A stretch of 64,000 bases of DNA from Microbispora rosea (GCF_900156315.1 NZ_FTNI01000029.1:21841-85840), one strand, 5' to 3'. Shown: positions 24,511 to 33,436, counted from the stretch's first letter. Notes: a model not told the origin generated them from the sequence alone. Numbers and translations are program-made.

Positions 24511-25524
24511 TCATCCTGTTCCATCGCCCCCCGCGGCGGCGGCGGAACCGACAGACTGCCCGTCCCCGCTCGTGTTCTTCAGGGCCGGATGCTGGGTACC
24601 GCGCGGCGGCCTCTTCGGCTTGTGCGTCGCGTCGGGCAGGTCGAGCCGGATCGCCTCCAGGCCGACCATGCGCGCCCGGGTCGACATACCGATGTCTCCG
24701 GTCAGCAGCTTCACTTTCCGGCCGGCGAGCGCCTGGAACGCCACGGCCCGGGCAATGACCTCATCGTCGGTGCGGGGCAGGCGCACATGGCCGGGCGGGT
24801 CGGGCCACAGGTCGATGCTGATCGCGCCGCGCGGGAAGGCAGGGTTTTCCGGTGCGTTGCCCCGCGGGCGGATGACGCCGTTGGGAAGCAGGCCGTCCAG
24901 CAGCTTGATCGTCTCGCGGGCGTTCGTGGCGGCGGCGCCCTGGCCGCGGTCTTTCTGCCGGTCCAGTTCGTCCAGTACCGCCAACGGGAGGATCATATGG
25001 ACGTCCTGGGATGGCAGCACGCGAGCGTCCGCGCCCACGTTCCATTCGTCCAGTCGGTCGGGGTGGTGGCAGTAGACGTTGGAGTCGGCGATAACAAGGG
25101 CGCCCGGCCGCTGGTCGAGCAGGTACGTCCACCCCGTGAGCGTCGTGAGAGCTTGCGTCAGGTGGTCAATGTGCTCGGCGATCTCCAGGGAGATCATCTC
25201 GCGGATCGGAGCCGTATTCGGCCCCGATATCTGGACATGGGCGCCGCCGCCAAACGGATTCGGCTGCGCCTTCATCACCGGCTCGGGGATCTGCATGGAC
25301 AACACGGTGATGTAGCGAGGTGTGGTGACCAGCCGGTCGAGGTCGGCGCTGCTGATCTGACCGCGTAGCCGGGCGCGAGTGGCGTTGACCCATGTCAGGT
25401 AGTCGATGCGCAGTTCTCGGCCTCCGCCCTGGCTGCTGGCGAGGTTCTGGGCATTCACGATGACCTCGCGCAGTGTCTTCAGGACGTTGTGGCGGTTGGC
25501 GCCCGGTTCAAGGGTGATCAGCAT
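24511..25524 (-). CDS. PIN-domain ribonuclease-like protein
   Basis: A 337-residue protein from ATG 25524; a GTG start at 25539 is also possible. The C-terminal half is a PIN domain: ALVIADSNVYCHHPDRLDEW with the first Asp, LAVLDELDRQKDR with the Glu, TDDEVIARAVAFQ with the next Asp, and VKLLTGDIGMSTRARMVGLE with the last Asp and basic residues. PIN domains are metal-dependent RNases and often act as toxins or RNA-processing enzymes. The N-terminal 140 residues are of unknown role. It pairs with the small protein downstream. Confidence 0.8.
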   Translation of the reverse strand: MLITLEPGANRHNVLKTLREVIVNAQNLASSQGGGRELRIDYLTWVNATRARLRGQISSADLDRLVTTPRYITVLSMQIPEPVMKAQPNPFGGGAHVQISGPNTAPIREMISLEIAEHIDHLTQALTTLTGWTYLLDQRPGALVIADSNVYCHHPDRLDEWNVGADARVLPSQDVHMILPLAVLDELDRQKDRGQGAAATNARETIKLLDGLLPNGVIRPRGNAPENPAFPRGAISIDLWPDPPGHVRLPRTDDEVIARAVAFQALAGRKVKLLTGDIGMSTRARMVGLEAIRLDLPDATHKPKRPPRGTQHPALKNTSGDGQSVGSAAAAGGDGTG

Positions 25525-25693
25525 GGAGACAGGGTGCACGGGTCAGCGCATCGCCACCACCAGTTTCCCTGTCTCGTGGCCCCACCGGCCTACACCGAGC
25601 GTGTTCGAGGCTCCGCAGGGCGCGCACCTTCATGTCCCATACGAGGGCCCGCATGCAGATCTCGTGAGCCATCCCGCCGGCATCACGCTCGTC

Positions 25694-26195
25694 GCGCTCG
25701 GCGTCCTCGTCATCGTCTTCACCGCTGCCGAGCTCGATCTTCGTTTGGGTGAGCACGACGATGACGACGACGTCCGGGCGGCGCAGGCGTGGCCGAGCAG
25801 TAGCAGCGCGGCGTCGCGCTTCCCGGTGAGGGTCGAGCGGTCGAACATCGCGCGCAGCGTCTCAGGCAGGGCCGCGTCCGCTTTACGCACCTTGGCGGCG
25901 AGGTCCTTGATCAGGGCCAGGCTCGGGCGGCCAGTCTTGCCCAAGGGCGTCACCATGATGAAAGTGACGTACTCGGTGACGGTCTCGGCGGTCGCCCGCA
26001 GCGGGACGCGGCCGCGATCGGCGCACCAGGCGGTGAAGGCCGACCAGTCGGCCGCGTAGGCGCGCCGGTCGACTCGGGGATGCCCGCCAGGATGGCCTCC
26101 CGCGCGGCGTCACTCAGGGACAGGTCGGCGGCGGAGTGCACGGGCCGGGCGTCGACGACCGCGTCCGGCGAGAGCGTCGCCAAGCCCCTCCATGT
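25694..26195 (-). pseudogene. Second recombinase relic joined to a membrane-protein relic
   Basis: From about 26170 down, RPVHSAADLSLSDAAREAIL matches the integrase N-terminus. A frameshift follows IPEST, and TAETVTEYVTF reappears in another frame. Then comes KTGRP joined straight to a LALIKDLAAKVRKADAA-type segment, so about 40 residues are deleted. After LLLLGHACAAR the sequence turns into VVVIVVLTQTKIELGSG, a relic of the small membrane protein encoded intact at 28693-28827. The relic is therefore the product of deletions that fused two element genes. Confidence 0.75.
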
Positions 26196-26504
26196 GGCGA
26201 TGTTCCAGGACGGCTCGACGTTCCGGCCTCGGCATCGTCGGTACCCGTAAGGACGGCGCACTCGTGGTCGTGGGCATCACCAAGGGCGAGGGGACGCCCC
26301 GGTGCTGGAGCAGGCGCAGGCCGCGGTCCTGCTGGTGTAGTGGTTCACGACGGGGGCGATCCGCAAGAAGCCCTGACGGGCGACGCGTGCCACGGCCGCG
26401 CGGCCGACGGATCAGGCGTGCCCTGGCTCCCCGGTCAGGACTCGCGTGTCTGCTCCCGGCCTAGACCCTTCGCAAGACGTCGATACTCTTGCACTAACGC
26501 AAGA

Positions 26505-26538
26505 GCCCCGGTCCCATGGAAAGAACAAGAACCGGGGC
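26505..26538 (-). terminator. Hairpin downstream of the small basic protein gene
   Basis: Arms GCCCCGGT and ACCGGGGC with an 18-base loop. The sequence around the right arm (16 nt ending CCCTGCG on the plus strand) is identical to the complement of 61536-61551, next to the second copy of this small gene. Confidence 0.55.
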
Positions 26539-26563
26539 CCTGCGCCTTGTTGGGAGTTACGGG

Positions 26564-26589
26564 CCTAGGTAGGGGGCCACCTACCTAGG
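26564..26589. repeat. Perfect 10-bp inverted repeat
   Basis: CCTAGGTAGG, six bases, CCTACCTAGG. It overlaps the stop codon (26581-26583) of the small basic protein gene and may act as a terminator or a protein-binding site. Confidence 0.55.
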
Positions 26590-26697
26590 TCCGCTCCCGT
26601 TCAGGAGCCAATCCAGGGCGATCAGAGCCGCGCGCAGCGCGAGCGGCCCCCACTCCCCCAGATTCGGAACCTTGCGGCGTCGCCGCTTAGCCGCCAT
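26581..26697 (-). CDS. Small basic/hydrophobic protein, family copy 1
   Basis: A 38-residue protein beginning MAAKRRRRKVPNLGEWG and continuing LALRAALIALDWLL. It has a strong ribosome binding site (GGAAGGAGCAGCTC then ATG), so it is likely translated on its own even though the larger HTH frame reads into it in the same frame. A homologue lies at 61383-61586 with shared upstream and downstream sequence. A basic head and a short amphipathic or membrane helix are visible. The function is unknown. Confidence 0.6.
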   Translation of the reverse strand: MAAKRRRRKVPNLGEWGPLALRAALIALDWLLNGSGPR

Positions 26698-27849
26698 GAG
26701 CTGCTCCTTCCGGCCCCTTACCGATGGGGATCGGTCGGGGGGCCTGCCGGTCGATCCCCTGCAGGACGACCGACCGCACAAGAAGCGGCTTGGTGACTGA
26801 TCCCAAGCAAACCAGTTCCGTCCCTCGATCGCGACCCGGCCCCTGACCCGCGCTCTCGGCGGCGGACATGGGGTGGCGTAAGACCGACGGAGGTGGTCAG
26901 GCGGAGACCGCGAACTTCGCCGGTAGCGGGTGCGGACGGCCGCAGGTTCGGCTGGCGGCCGCGCGGCCGCGCCGACCTTCACGCCCCCGCCGATCGCAGC
27001 GGAACGGGTCGGGCCGCCGGGGTTCGGCAGATGAAGCACGAGCCGTCCGGGTCCAGCTCGGTGCCGCATGCCGTGCACGTCGGCCCGGTCGCTCGGGGTG
27101 GTCTGGTCGATGAATCCTGTCCGTCGCTCGCTCGCTCGCGCACGCGCGTAGTGGTACCGCGCGTTACGGGCAGGAGTTGGCACCCATGGAAGGTCCGTTA
27201 AAGAGGTGAGGTGATCCATGGAAGGTGGGCGGACACCAGGGATGTCCGTAGATCCGTCGGCCGCATGTCCGTAGAAACCTGTTCTTACGGACGCCTGGGT
27301 GTCCGTAGGAACGGCCTCGCAGGCGTCGTTTCTACGGTCCCCCCGTGTCCGTAGGTCGCCGGCGTCGTCGTCCCCGGTTCTACGGTCATCCTTGGTGTCC
27401 GCAGCTGTGGCGTCGGCCCGGTCGCGGCCAGCAAGCTGGCGTTGGCGCTTGTTGGAGTCGGCACGGTTGGCCGCGGCGACGTCGCCCACGAGCTTTCGGT
27501 AGACGTCGGGGTCGGGGATGTCGAGGTGGTGCAGCAGCTCGGGGCTGGCCGTCAGCCGGTACTCGTCGGCCTTGCCCCGGCGCCGGTTGCCGTGCCTGAC
27601 CAGCGCCACCAGGCCGACGTTTCGGGCCCAGGCGAAGTACCGGCCCGCGGTCCGGTAGCTCACCTCGCAGTCGACGGCCAGGCGTGCCACGCCGCAGTAG
27701 ATACCGGTGCCGTCGGCGTTGGCGTAGGAGCCCACGGTCAGCATGGCGAGCTTGCGCTCGCGGCCGATGCGCGCGCGCCGGACCAGGCCCATCCACTCGC
27801 CTTGCGGGATGCCGTACTCGTCGAGGGTGTCCGTAGATGTGGCGGTCAT
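26581..27849 (-). CDS. Helix-turn-helix / replication-initiator-like protein
   Basis: An open frame of 422 residues. Residues 1-130 form a credible winged-helix domain (GEWMGLVRRARIGRERKLAM, then VARLAVDCEVSYRTAGRYFA and YRLTASPELLHHL), of the kind found in actinomycete plasmid and integrative-element HTH proteins. After about residue 215 the sequence stops looking protein-like, a zinc-ribbon gene appears in another frame, and the last 38 codons coincide with a separate small gene. The true protein probably ends earlier or has lost its stop. Iteron-like repeats lie within the coding region. Confidence 0.6.
   Translation of the reverse strand: MTATSTDTLDEYGIPQGEWMGLVRRARIGRERKLAMLTVGSYANADGTGIYCGVARLAVDCEVSYRTAGRYFAWARNVGLVALVRHGNRRRGKADEYRLTASPELLHHLDIPDPDVYRKLVGDVAAANRADSNKRQRQLAGRDRADATAADTKDDRRTGDDDAGDLRTRGDRRNDACEAVPTDTQASVRTGFYGHAADGSTDIPGVRPPSMDHLTSLTDLPWVPTPARNARYHYARARASERRTGFIDQTTPSDRADVHGMRHRAGPGRLVLHLPNPGGPTRSAAIGGGVKVGAAARPPAEPAAVRTRYRRSSRSPPDHLRRSYATPCPPPRARVRGRVAIEGRNWFAWDQSPSRFLCGRSSCRGSTGRPPDRSPSVRGRKEQLMAAKRRRRKVPNLGEWGPLALRAALIALDWLLNGSGPR
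26979..27143 (-). CDS. Small zinc-ribbon protein
   Basis: In the +1 frame relative to the long HTH frame, GTG 27143 to TGA 26979 encodes 54 residues with CTACGTELDPDGSCFIC, two CxxC pairs of a zinc ribbon. Similar ribbons end many actinophage and plasmid proteins. It could also be the original C-terminus of the HTH protein displaced by a frameshift. Confidence 0.5.
   Translation of the reverse strand: MRERASDGQDSSTRPPRATGPTCTACGTELDPDGSCFICRTPAARPVPLRSAGA
27243..27404. repeat. Iteron-like TGTCCGTAG repeats
   Basis: TGTCCGTAG occurs at 27243, 27266, 27300 and 27346, with TGTCCGCAG at 27396 and one more copy at 27828. Inverted partial copies (TTACGGAC, TCTACGGTC) lie between them. The cluster sits inside the HTH/Rep-like gene. 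Direct repeats of this size beside an initiator gene resemble plasmid iterons. Confidence 0.55.
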
Positions 27850-27939
27850 CTACCGCGCCCTCCACCCTGGTGATGTGCGCGTTCCCCTCGGGCGGGCGTG
27901 GCTATCAGGCGGCCCTGGTGGGGACCGCCCGTCGACGTG

Positions 27940-28329
27940 TCAACCCTCATCGCCAGCTGCTCCCGTCTGGCCGCCAACAGCGATCCCAAGCATCGCGGCG
28001 AGCTTGGCCGTGGGGATCAAGATCTTCCGTCCGATTCGGAATGACGGGATGTCCCCGCGGTGGACTGCGTCGTATGTGGCGTCGTCGGAGATGCCGAGCA
28101 GGCGCGCGGTCTCGGGGACGGTCAGCGTGTGCCGGTCGGTGGGGGCGGGTGTCCGCTCCTGGTGGCTGCCGACGTTCTGCCTGTGAATCATGGTGCGTGG
28201 AGTAGCACATCCGGGCGTTAACGTCCCCGGGCAAGATCGACACTCGGTTGACGTGCAGTTATGCGGTTCGGGGTGCTCGTCCGGCTCGTCGATGAGCGAG
28301 GCCTCGCCAGGGGAGTGGCGGCGGCTCAT
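27940..28329 (-). CDS. Excisionase-like DNA-binding protein
   Basis: A 129-residue protein if started at ATG 28329, which overlaps the preceding stop in an ATGA junction; an internal ATG at 28191 would give 83 residues. The C-terminal half carries the excisionase/AlpA-type winged helix: HTLTVPETARLLGISDDATY and VHRGDIPSFRIGRKILIPTA. The N-terminal part has a Cys cluster (CTSTECRSC) that may bind metal. Such proteins direct excision by tyrosine recombinases or regulate element genes. Confidence 0.75.
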   Translation of the reverse strand: MSRRHSPGEASLIDEPDEHPEPHNCTSTECRSCPGTLTPGCATPRTMIHRQNVGSHQERTPAPTDRHTLTVPETARLLGISDDATYDAVHRGDIPSFRIGRKILIPTAKLAAMLGIAVGGQTGAAGDEG

Positions 28330-28560
28330 GACGCGACCTCGCGCAGCGCGTTGAGCGCTTCGAGGTAGGCCTCGCGGTAGCGGCCCGGGGAGTGCGCCCC
28401 CCAGCTCCCAGTAGGAGACCGCCTGGGTCGTGACGCCGATCGCTTCGGCGATGCGGAGGCCGGCGCAGCATGGGAAACGCGGTGTGGACCCGGGGCCCAA
28501 GCTCGTTGAGGAGAAGCGTGCCGAGTCGGCGTCTGCCGAGTGAAGGGCGGCGCCGCGCAA
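28326..28560 (-). pseudogene. Decayed XRE-type HTH regulator
   Basis: RIAEAIGVTTQAVSYWELG is a clear XRE-type helix-turn-helix. It shifts frame before the C-terminus, YREAYLEALNALREVAS, which overlaps the next gene by 4 bp. The N-terminus is incomplete. It was probably the repressor of this element. Confidence 0.6.
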
Positions 28561-28692
28561 CCGACCATCACACCTTCGGTCGTCCCCGCCAACTGTTGTA
28601 GGCGTAGTCGTACGCGTAGCAGAGTTCAGCGCGGTCGGCCGCCCTCCGAGTGGAGAGCGGCCGCCGGATGTTGTGCGGGGGACGGGCTGACG

Positions 28693-28827
28693 TCACACGG
28701 CGGGGCCGATGCCGAGCTCGATCTTCGTGCCGGTCAGCACGAGGATGTAGAGCACGACGATGACGACGACGATCACGACGCCCCAGCGGCCGAAGGCCTG
28801 CGGGACGCGCAGGACCAGGTGGTTCAT
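28693..28827 (-). CDS. Small single-pass membrane protein
   Basis: A 44-residue protein starting MNHLVLRVPQAFGRWG, followed by a run of Val/Ile/Leu forming one membrane helix and a TGTKIELGIGPAV tail. The ribosome binding site AAGGAGGAA sits 3 bp before the ATG, the best in the window. A relic of the same gene is fused to a recombinase relic at 25694-25777. The role is unknown; it may be a small element-encoded membrane protein. Confidence 0.75.
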   Translation of the reverse strand: MNHLVLRVPQAFGRWGVVIVVVIVVLYILVLTGTKIELGIGPAV

Positions 28828-28960
28828 GCGTTCCTCCTTGAATTTGGGAATCGCCGAACCCGAGGCACCAGCTAAGGCGCCGTACCTAAGTTGGTCCTAC
28901 ACTGGCCGTGCTTAGTGGTGGTTCCAGTGCAGAGCCCCGGGTTCAGCACGTACCGCTTCC

Positions 28961-28990
28961 GCCCGGGCCCCGCGTCAACGGGGCCCGGGC
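28961..28990 (+). terminator. Strong hairpin, likely intrinsic terminator
   Basis: Perfect 12-bp arms GCCCGGGCCCCG and CGGGGCCCGGGC with a 6-base loop, followed by TTTCTG. No rightward gene is recognised directly upstream, so it may end an unannotated small transcript. Confidence 0.65.
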
Positions 28991-29483
28991 TTTCTGCGGT
29001 ACGAGGGAATAGTAGGGGTGCCCACCGGCACTTCCCGGCGCAGGATCTTCGTGTTCCTGCGGCGCGTGGAGGAACCTGATCAGCAGAGACCTGCAAAGGT
29101 TCCACTCGGGATCTTCCTTTTCCCTGCTCAGAGCGCCAGTTGGCGAGGTGTGATAGCGCCCGACCGAGTGCTGCACTTCTTCTCGTCGTTGTAGTTCAAG
29201 TAGGCATTGTGGTCCTTGCGCACGCCGTTCCTGCCCTCCTGACCTGCCCTGACGCGGGATGTTCGTGTTTCTCAGCCGCGCAGCGGTTGTTGTTGTACTC
29301 GTACAGCACAGCCGGTTCCTTCAGGGCCTCGCGTGGAGTCAGAGATCGTGTTGATCTAATCGGACACGGGATCGATCGAACTCGCTTCTCCTACGGCAAC
29401 CAGTCCGGCACGGCGAGCACCGCGCGGCAGCTGACCGGCCGCTACCGTGATCGGAAACGGATCATCTCGGGGAAGGTCCATAC
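28991..29483. other. Intergenic region
   Basis: About 490 bp with no convincing gene. It is less GC-rich than its surroundings and contains the probable promoter and ribosome binding site (GGGGAAGG) of the next gene. Confidence 0.4.
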
Positions 29484-30275
29484 ATGCCCGACACCGCCCA
29501 GCAGCTCGATGTCCCTGCCGGTTCCTGCCGCGGTTCGTGCAACCCGCGGGCGGCCCGTGCACTCCTCGCCCACCACCAGGCGCTCGTGGAACATGCCGAC
29601 GCTGTGGACGCCTGGTATGCCGCCGGCGGCCACGGGGATCCTCCCGCCGAGCCCGAGACTCCACGGGTGCGGTTCTGGCCCGACAGTCCGTTGTTCTGCG
29701 GGCGGTGCGCCGCGAATGCCCGTCGTACGTTGCTCGACCTGGACGTGCTCGCGAGCCAGTTCCCCGCCACCGCCGACGGGCACCGTGGCCGCGGCGCCGG
29801 CGGGGGCGAGGGCCGTGTGTCGGGCACCAGGACCCGCCCGAGCGTCTCGCCCGTCACCGACGTGCTCGACAAGATGCTTGGCGACCTGTTCGACATCGAG
29901 GACGAATGGCGAGCCCTGCGCGGCTACCCCGGCCGGGAATCACGCGGCGGCCGCGGTGCGCACCCGCGCTCGCGGACGATCGGGTGGCTGGCTGAGCGCC
30001 TGGAGGACGTCCTCGCGCATGAGGACATGGCCGGCCTGCCGCGGAAGCTGAGCAACTGGGATCGGGTCTTGCGGCATCTGGCGAAGGACGACCGGGCGTC
30101 GACGAGCTCGCCGGTGCGCTGCGCGTGCGGGGAGCGGGCGGTCGGATGGGACGACGAGGTGCACTATTACCGGTGCCGGTCGTGCGGGACGCAGCTGAAC
30201 CAGGACGAGCACGACCGCCAGGCGCGCGAGGAGGCCGACGCGATGGAGGCGGCCGGCACCGGACAGCGGGCCTGA
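29484..30275 (+). CDS. Zinc-ribbon protein of actinophage/plasmid type
   Basis: A 263-residue protein with several cysteine pairs: CRGSCNPRAARALLAHHQAL at the N-terminus, LFCGRCAANARRTLLDLDVL, and a C-terminal ribbon CACGERAVGWDDEVHYYRCR followed by SCG. The middle (TIGWLAERLEDVLAHEDMAG) is helical. Proteins with this layout occur in actinophages and integrative elements; their role is unknown. The ATG follows a GGGGAAGG site at good spacing. Confidence 0.65.
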   Translation: MPDTAQQLDVPAGSCRGSCNPRAARALLAHHQALVEHADAVDAWYAAGGHGDPPAEPETPRVRFWPDSPLFCGRCAANARRTLLDLDVLASQFPATADGHRGRGAGGGEGRVSGTRTRPSVSPVTDVLDKMLGDLFDIEDEWRALRGYPGRESRGGRGAHPRSRTIGWLAERLEDVLAHEDMAGLPRKLSNWDRVLRHLAKDDRASTSSPVRCACGERAVGWDDEVHYYRCRSCGTQLNQDEHDRQAREEADAMEAAGTGQRA

Positions 30276-30467
30276 GGCCGCGACCGCAGTTCGGGTGGTA
30301 CCGAAGTCTTTGATGACGGCGGCGCTGGCCGTACGGGTCTCCTGGCCACGCGATCGCCGTTTCGGGCGTCAGCGGCCGCCCGGAACGGCGCGTACGCCAT
30401 CCCGCCGTCGTCCGGCATCGGGGGGCTCCGTAATCGGCCCGGCAGCCATACCAGACAGAATGGTCGT

Positions 30468-31050
30468 TCAGTTCGGGTATGAGAGTGCGCTTACCTGGTG
30501 GACCTCCAGCCAGGATCGGGGGTTGAAGGGCGACGCCTCGCAGGGCCCGTCCTCATAGCCGGGATCGGTCCGGCGCATCAGCAGGTGGGGGTAGTAGTCG
30601 TGGGGGTCGGGCGCGTCCTGGTCGACCAGCACCAGGCCGTGCACGCTGCAGTCCGGCCCGACGAGGGTGACGTGCTGGCCGCGTAGGTATCCCCAGCCGA
30701 TGCCCAGCCGGTAGGTCGGGAGGTCGTTGCAGTAGGGCGGGTTGTGCCGGCGGTGGTCGCCGATGCCGTCGGGGTAGGTCAGGCCGCACGCCGGGCAGCG
30801 GGTGTAGTCGGCGCGCTGTCGACGCGCTCACGCTCGCAGCGCAGGCAGTCGGCCCGGTACTGGTCGTGGCCCAGGTGCTCCTGCGTCTCCCGCTCGATCT
30901 CGCGTCCATGGCGGCCTCGCGCGCCAGCTCGGCGCAGTAGCACCCGTCGCAGGTGGTGCATACCCCGCACGCGCCGCACAGCGCGCGCCGGTGGTGGCCG
31001 CTCGCCGGGTTGACGTCGTGATGGGGTCGCCGTCCCAGGAGGAGACCCAA
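30468..31050 (-). pseudogene. Cysteine-rich element protein with two frameshifts
   Basis: A protein can be followed through three frames: CGACGVCTTCDGCYCAELAR, then EHLGHDQYRADCLRCERERV in a second frame, then TRCPACGLTYPDGIGDHRRH and GIGWGYLRGQHVTLVGPDCS in a third, ending near 30468. The shifts are near 30900 and 30820. The many cysteines suggest zinc binding. It sits just downstream of the small gene at 31057-31182. Confidence 0.7.
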
Positions 31051-31056
31051 GGCCGC

Positions 31057-31182
31057 TCACCGCCGGGGAAGGTCCGGCCCGGTGTCCGGGACGTCGAGGG
31101 CGCGGCGGGCGGCGTTGTAAGCCTCGCCGGTGGCGGTTTGGCGGGCGCGGATGGCCTTCTTGCGGGCGCTGTTCTTGGTCAT
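31057..31182 (-). CDS. Small basic protein
   Basis: A 41-residue protein, MTKNSARKKAIRARQTATGE then AYNAARRALDV, ending DLPRR. It is typical of short basic proteins found in actinomycete integrative elements. It lies directly before the broken cysteine-rich gene, 6 bp apart. The function is unknown. Confidence 0.6.
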   Translation of the reverse strand: MTKNSARKKAIRARQTATGEAYNAARRALDVPDTGPDLPRR

Positions 31183-31808
31183 GGTCGTCCCATCTGGCGA
31201 GGTGCCCACGCCACCCCGCCACAGGTCGTCATGACGACAGCGGAGCGTCTACGAGCGATCCGGTGGACCTTGTCCTCGTTGCCGCCGGCGGCGTAGGCGC
31301 AGGCCGGCTCGGAAGCAGGCAGGCGCGAGGGCTGCCACTGCCACATGCGCTATGCCGGACGGCCGACACATTCGCCTTGAGCGCCCGTTTGGGGCTCATG
31401 ACACGCTTCTTACCGGCACCCCAGCAAGGGCGGACCAGTCACACGCTTCGGCCGCCGTGCTCATGCATCCACCCGGCTTCGTATGAACGGACGCCCCTAT
31501 CGACGATGGGCGCGATCTGCTTCTCAAGAGCTCTACCGGCCTCCTGGTTGCTCTCGATACCGCGGGGACGGTGGCCGGCTACATCAATCACCAGACGGCT
31601 CTGGCCGGACACATCGAGCTGGAATCCAGCAGCAGTCGAGGTTCCTTGCTCGCCGTGACCGACACCCCTCTCTTGCTGGGAAGGGTGTGAACTGTCATAT
31701 CGGCGAGCGGAGCGCCTACGGTGGCCACGAATCATCGCCGAACCGATCCATCGGGCGCTCGGTTGGCGCGTCGTCCCCGGCGGCGGCGGTTTCCGCTGCC
31801 GGTGAATA
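31183..31808. other. Region without an intact gene
   Basis: One coding-like fragment on the plus strand (about 31490-31690: DLLLKSSTGLLVALDTAG, then GYINHQTALAGHIELES) lacks a start codon and is preceded by a stop. It may be the C-terminus of a lost gene. Nothing else is visible. Confidence 0.35.
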
Positions 31809-32801
31809 TCAGGGGCTGAGCCGGGTGAAGACCATGGCGTGGTCAGAGGCCGGCGCGTCACGGCGGCTGGTGGGGTCTTCGGTCATCGAGGGCAGCCCGT
31901 CGTGCGGGCCGCCCACGTCCGCCGGACGCACCGTATGGACCTCGAAGGCGCGGGCGAGGAGGGCGTGCGAAACCAGCAGGTGGTCGATGAGTTCGCCGCG
32001 ACCGTGAAAGACCCGGGAGAACCGCTCGGCAGCGGGGATGCGGGGGGCGAGGTTCCATAGCCGGGTCTTGTCCCCGCGGTCGGGCTGGTCGGCGCCCGGG
32101 GTGCCCAGTTCGGAGCCGGGCGGGCCCAGCAGGATCTGGGTGGTGGCTGCCTCCGGCTCGTCGTTGAAGTCGCCCATCACCATGACCTGGCGGGCCTCGC
32201 CCTGCCCGGCGAGCAGTTCGTCGGCCAAGGCGCGTACGGTGACGGCCTCAGCGGTCCGCCGGTATAGGGCGTAGGCCGCTACCCGGGCCCGTTCGCCCTC
32301 GTCCCGGGGTCGGAAGCGGGGCCGCCCATTGGGCCCTGGCGGGAACGACAGCAGCTTGCTCTTCAGGTGCGCGACGATCACGTCGATGGTGCGGCCGTCG
32401 GGTTCGGTGACGCGTACGGCCAGGGCGCCCCGGCCCATCTGGTGAGCTGTCATGCCGTCATCGCCGGCCTGAATCGCAGACAGCTGCTGGGGGAAGGTCG
32501 CTCGGTCGGTGACAACCTCGAACGGAAGCCGGGACAACAACCCGACCCGGATGGGATGCCCGGGGTCGAAGATCCCGGAGGTGACGTGCCGCCATTCACC
32601 TCCCAGACGGGCCGCCAACTCGGCGAGCGCGTCGGGGTCGCCGACCTCCTCCACGGCCAGGACCTCGACGCCTGCCCGGGTGATGGTCGCGGACAGGCCC
32701 TCGATTTTGGCGTCGTACGCCGCCTGGCTGGTCGGACCGAACTTGCCCCCCGGCGTGAACTTGAACAGATTCTCGACGTTCCAAGTTCCGATAACAGTCA
32801 T
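31809..32801 (-). CDS. Endonuclease/exonuclease/phosphatase family protein
   Basis: A 330-residue member of the DNase I-like superfamily. Motifs: TWNVENLF (Asn), LAVEEVGDPDALAEL (catalytic Glu), VIVAHLKSKLL (His), VMVMGDFNDEPEAA (Asp/Asn) and ASDHAMVF (Asp-His) at the end. It would hydrolyse phosphodiester bonds; the substrate is not predictable. There is no signal peptide from the ATG at 32801, and the longer frame upstream is not protein-like. Confidence 0.88.
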   Translation of the reverse strand: MTVIGTWNVENLFKFTPGGKFGPTSQAAYDAKIEGLSATITRAGVEVLAVEEVGDPDALAELAARLGGEWRHVTSGIFDPGHPIRVGLLSRLPFEVVTDRATFPQQLSAIQAGDDGMTAHQMGRGALAVRVTEPDGRTIDVIVAHLKSKLLSFPPGPNGRPRFRPRDEGERARVAAYALYRRTAEAVTVRALADELLAGQGEARQVMVMGDFNDEPEAATTQILLGPPGSELGTPGADQPDRGDKTRLWNLAPRIPAAERFSRVFHGRGELIDHLLVSHALLARAFEVHTVRPADVGGPHDGLPSMTEDPTSRRDAPASDHAMVFTRLSP

Positions 32802-33106
32802 CGTCGTTTTCCCGTCTCGTCTGTCCGGGGTGAACAAGAACGCGCAATCCGTATTACAGCCAGAAGAGAATCTGCCGCAATGACCGTACAGCCACGATCG
32901 TCGGCTGCGCCGCGTGCCGCTCGTCAACCCGCGGTTGGTTCCGCATGACCGAGGGACGGCGCCGTGTCGGCCACGGCTAAGTCCAGCGGGAGCGCCACGC
33001 GATGTGCGCGCCCGGATCACCGCCCTGCACCGCCGCCTGACGTACATGAAGCGGGGCAGTGATGAGCTGGCCCCTGCCCGAACGGGTGGTACTCGCGAAT
33101 AGGGCG

Positions 33107-33138
33107 GCGCCCGCTCCTCCCGTGGGAGGAGCGGGCGC
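33107..33138. terminator. Long GC-rich hairpin
   Basis: Arms of 15 bp, GCGCCCGCTCCTCCC and GGGAGGAGCGGGCGC, almost without a loop, followed by TTG. It lies 13 bp past the stop of the secreted protein gene and can serve as its terminator. Confidence 0.7.
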
Positions 33139-33151
33139 TTGCTCCGTGGCG

Positions 33152-33436
33152 TTAGTAGGCGCGCCTCCATCGCCAGTACGGGTCGGAGCTCTTGTAGGTG
33201 CACTTGTACCGCTTCTTGGTGACCTTGGCATAGCCGTACCGGTTGTGCGCCGCCTTGGGGCAGAACGCACCGGGGGTGATGCAGTTCCAGTGGTTGCCCA
33301 CCTGCTTGTAGCAACTCGCCGCAGTGGAGGAGGTGGCGGACGACAGGGTGACGGCGCCAACCGGTGCGGCCGTAACCGCGGGTACCACGAGAGCGGACGC
33401 GACGAGCGCGCCCGTGGCAAGGAGACGACGGAGCAT
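33152..33436 (-). CDS. Small secreted cysteine-containing protein
   Basis: A 94-residue protein from ATG 33436, preceded by GGGAGAG. The signal peptide is MLRRLLATGALVASALVVPA with cleavage near VGAV. The mature domain CYKQVGNHWNCITPGAFCPK and AAHNRYGYAKVTKKRYKCTY has four cysteines and many basic and aromatic residues, a type common among secreted actinomycete proteins of unknown role. Confidence 0.7.
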   Translation of the reverse strand: MLRRLLATGALVASALVVPAVTAAPVGAVTLSSATSSTAASCYKQVGNHWNCITPGAFCPKAAHNRYGYAKVTKKRYKCTYKSSDPYWRWRRAY

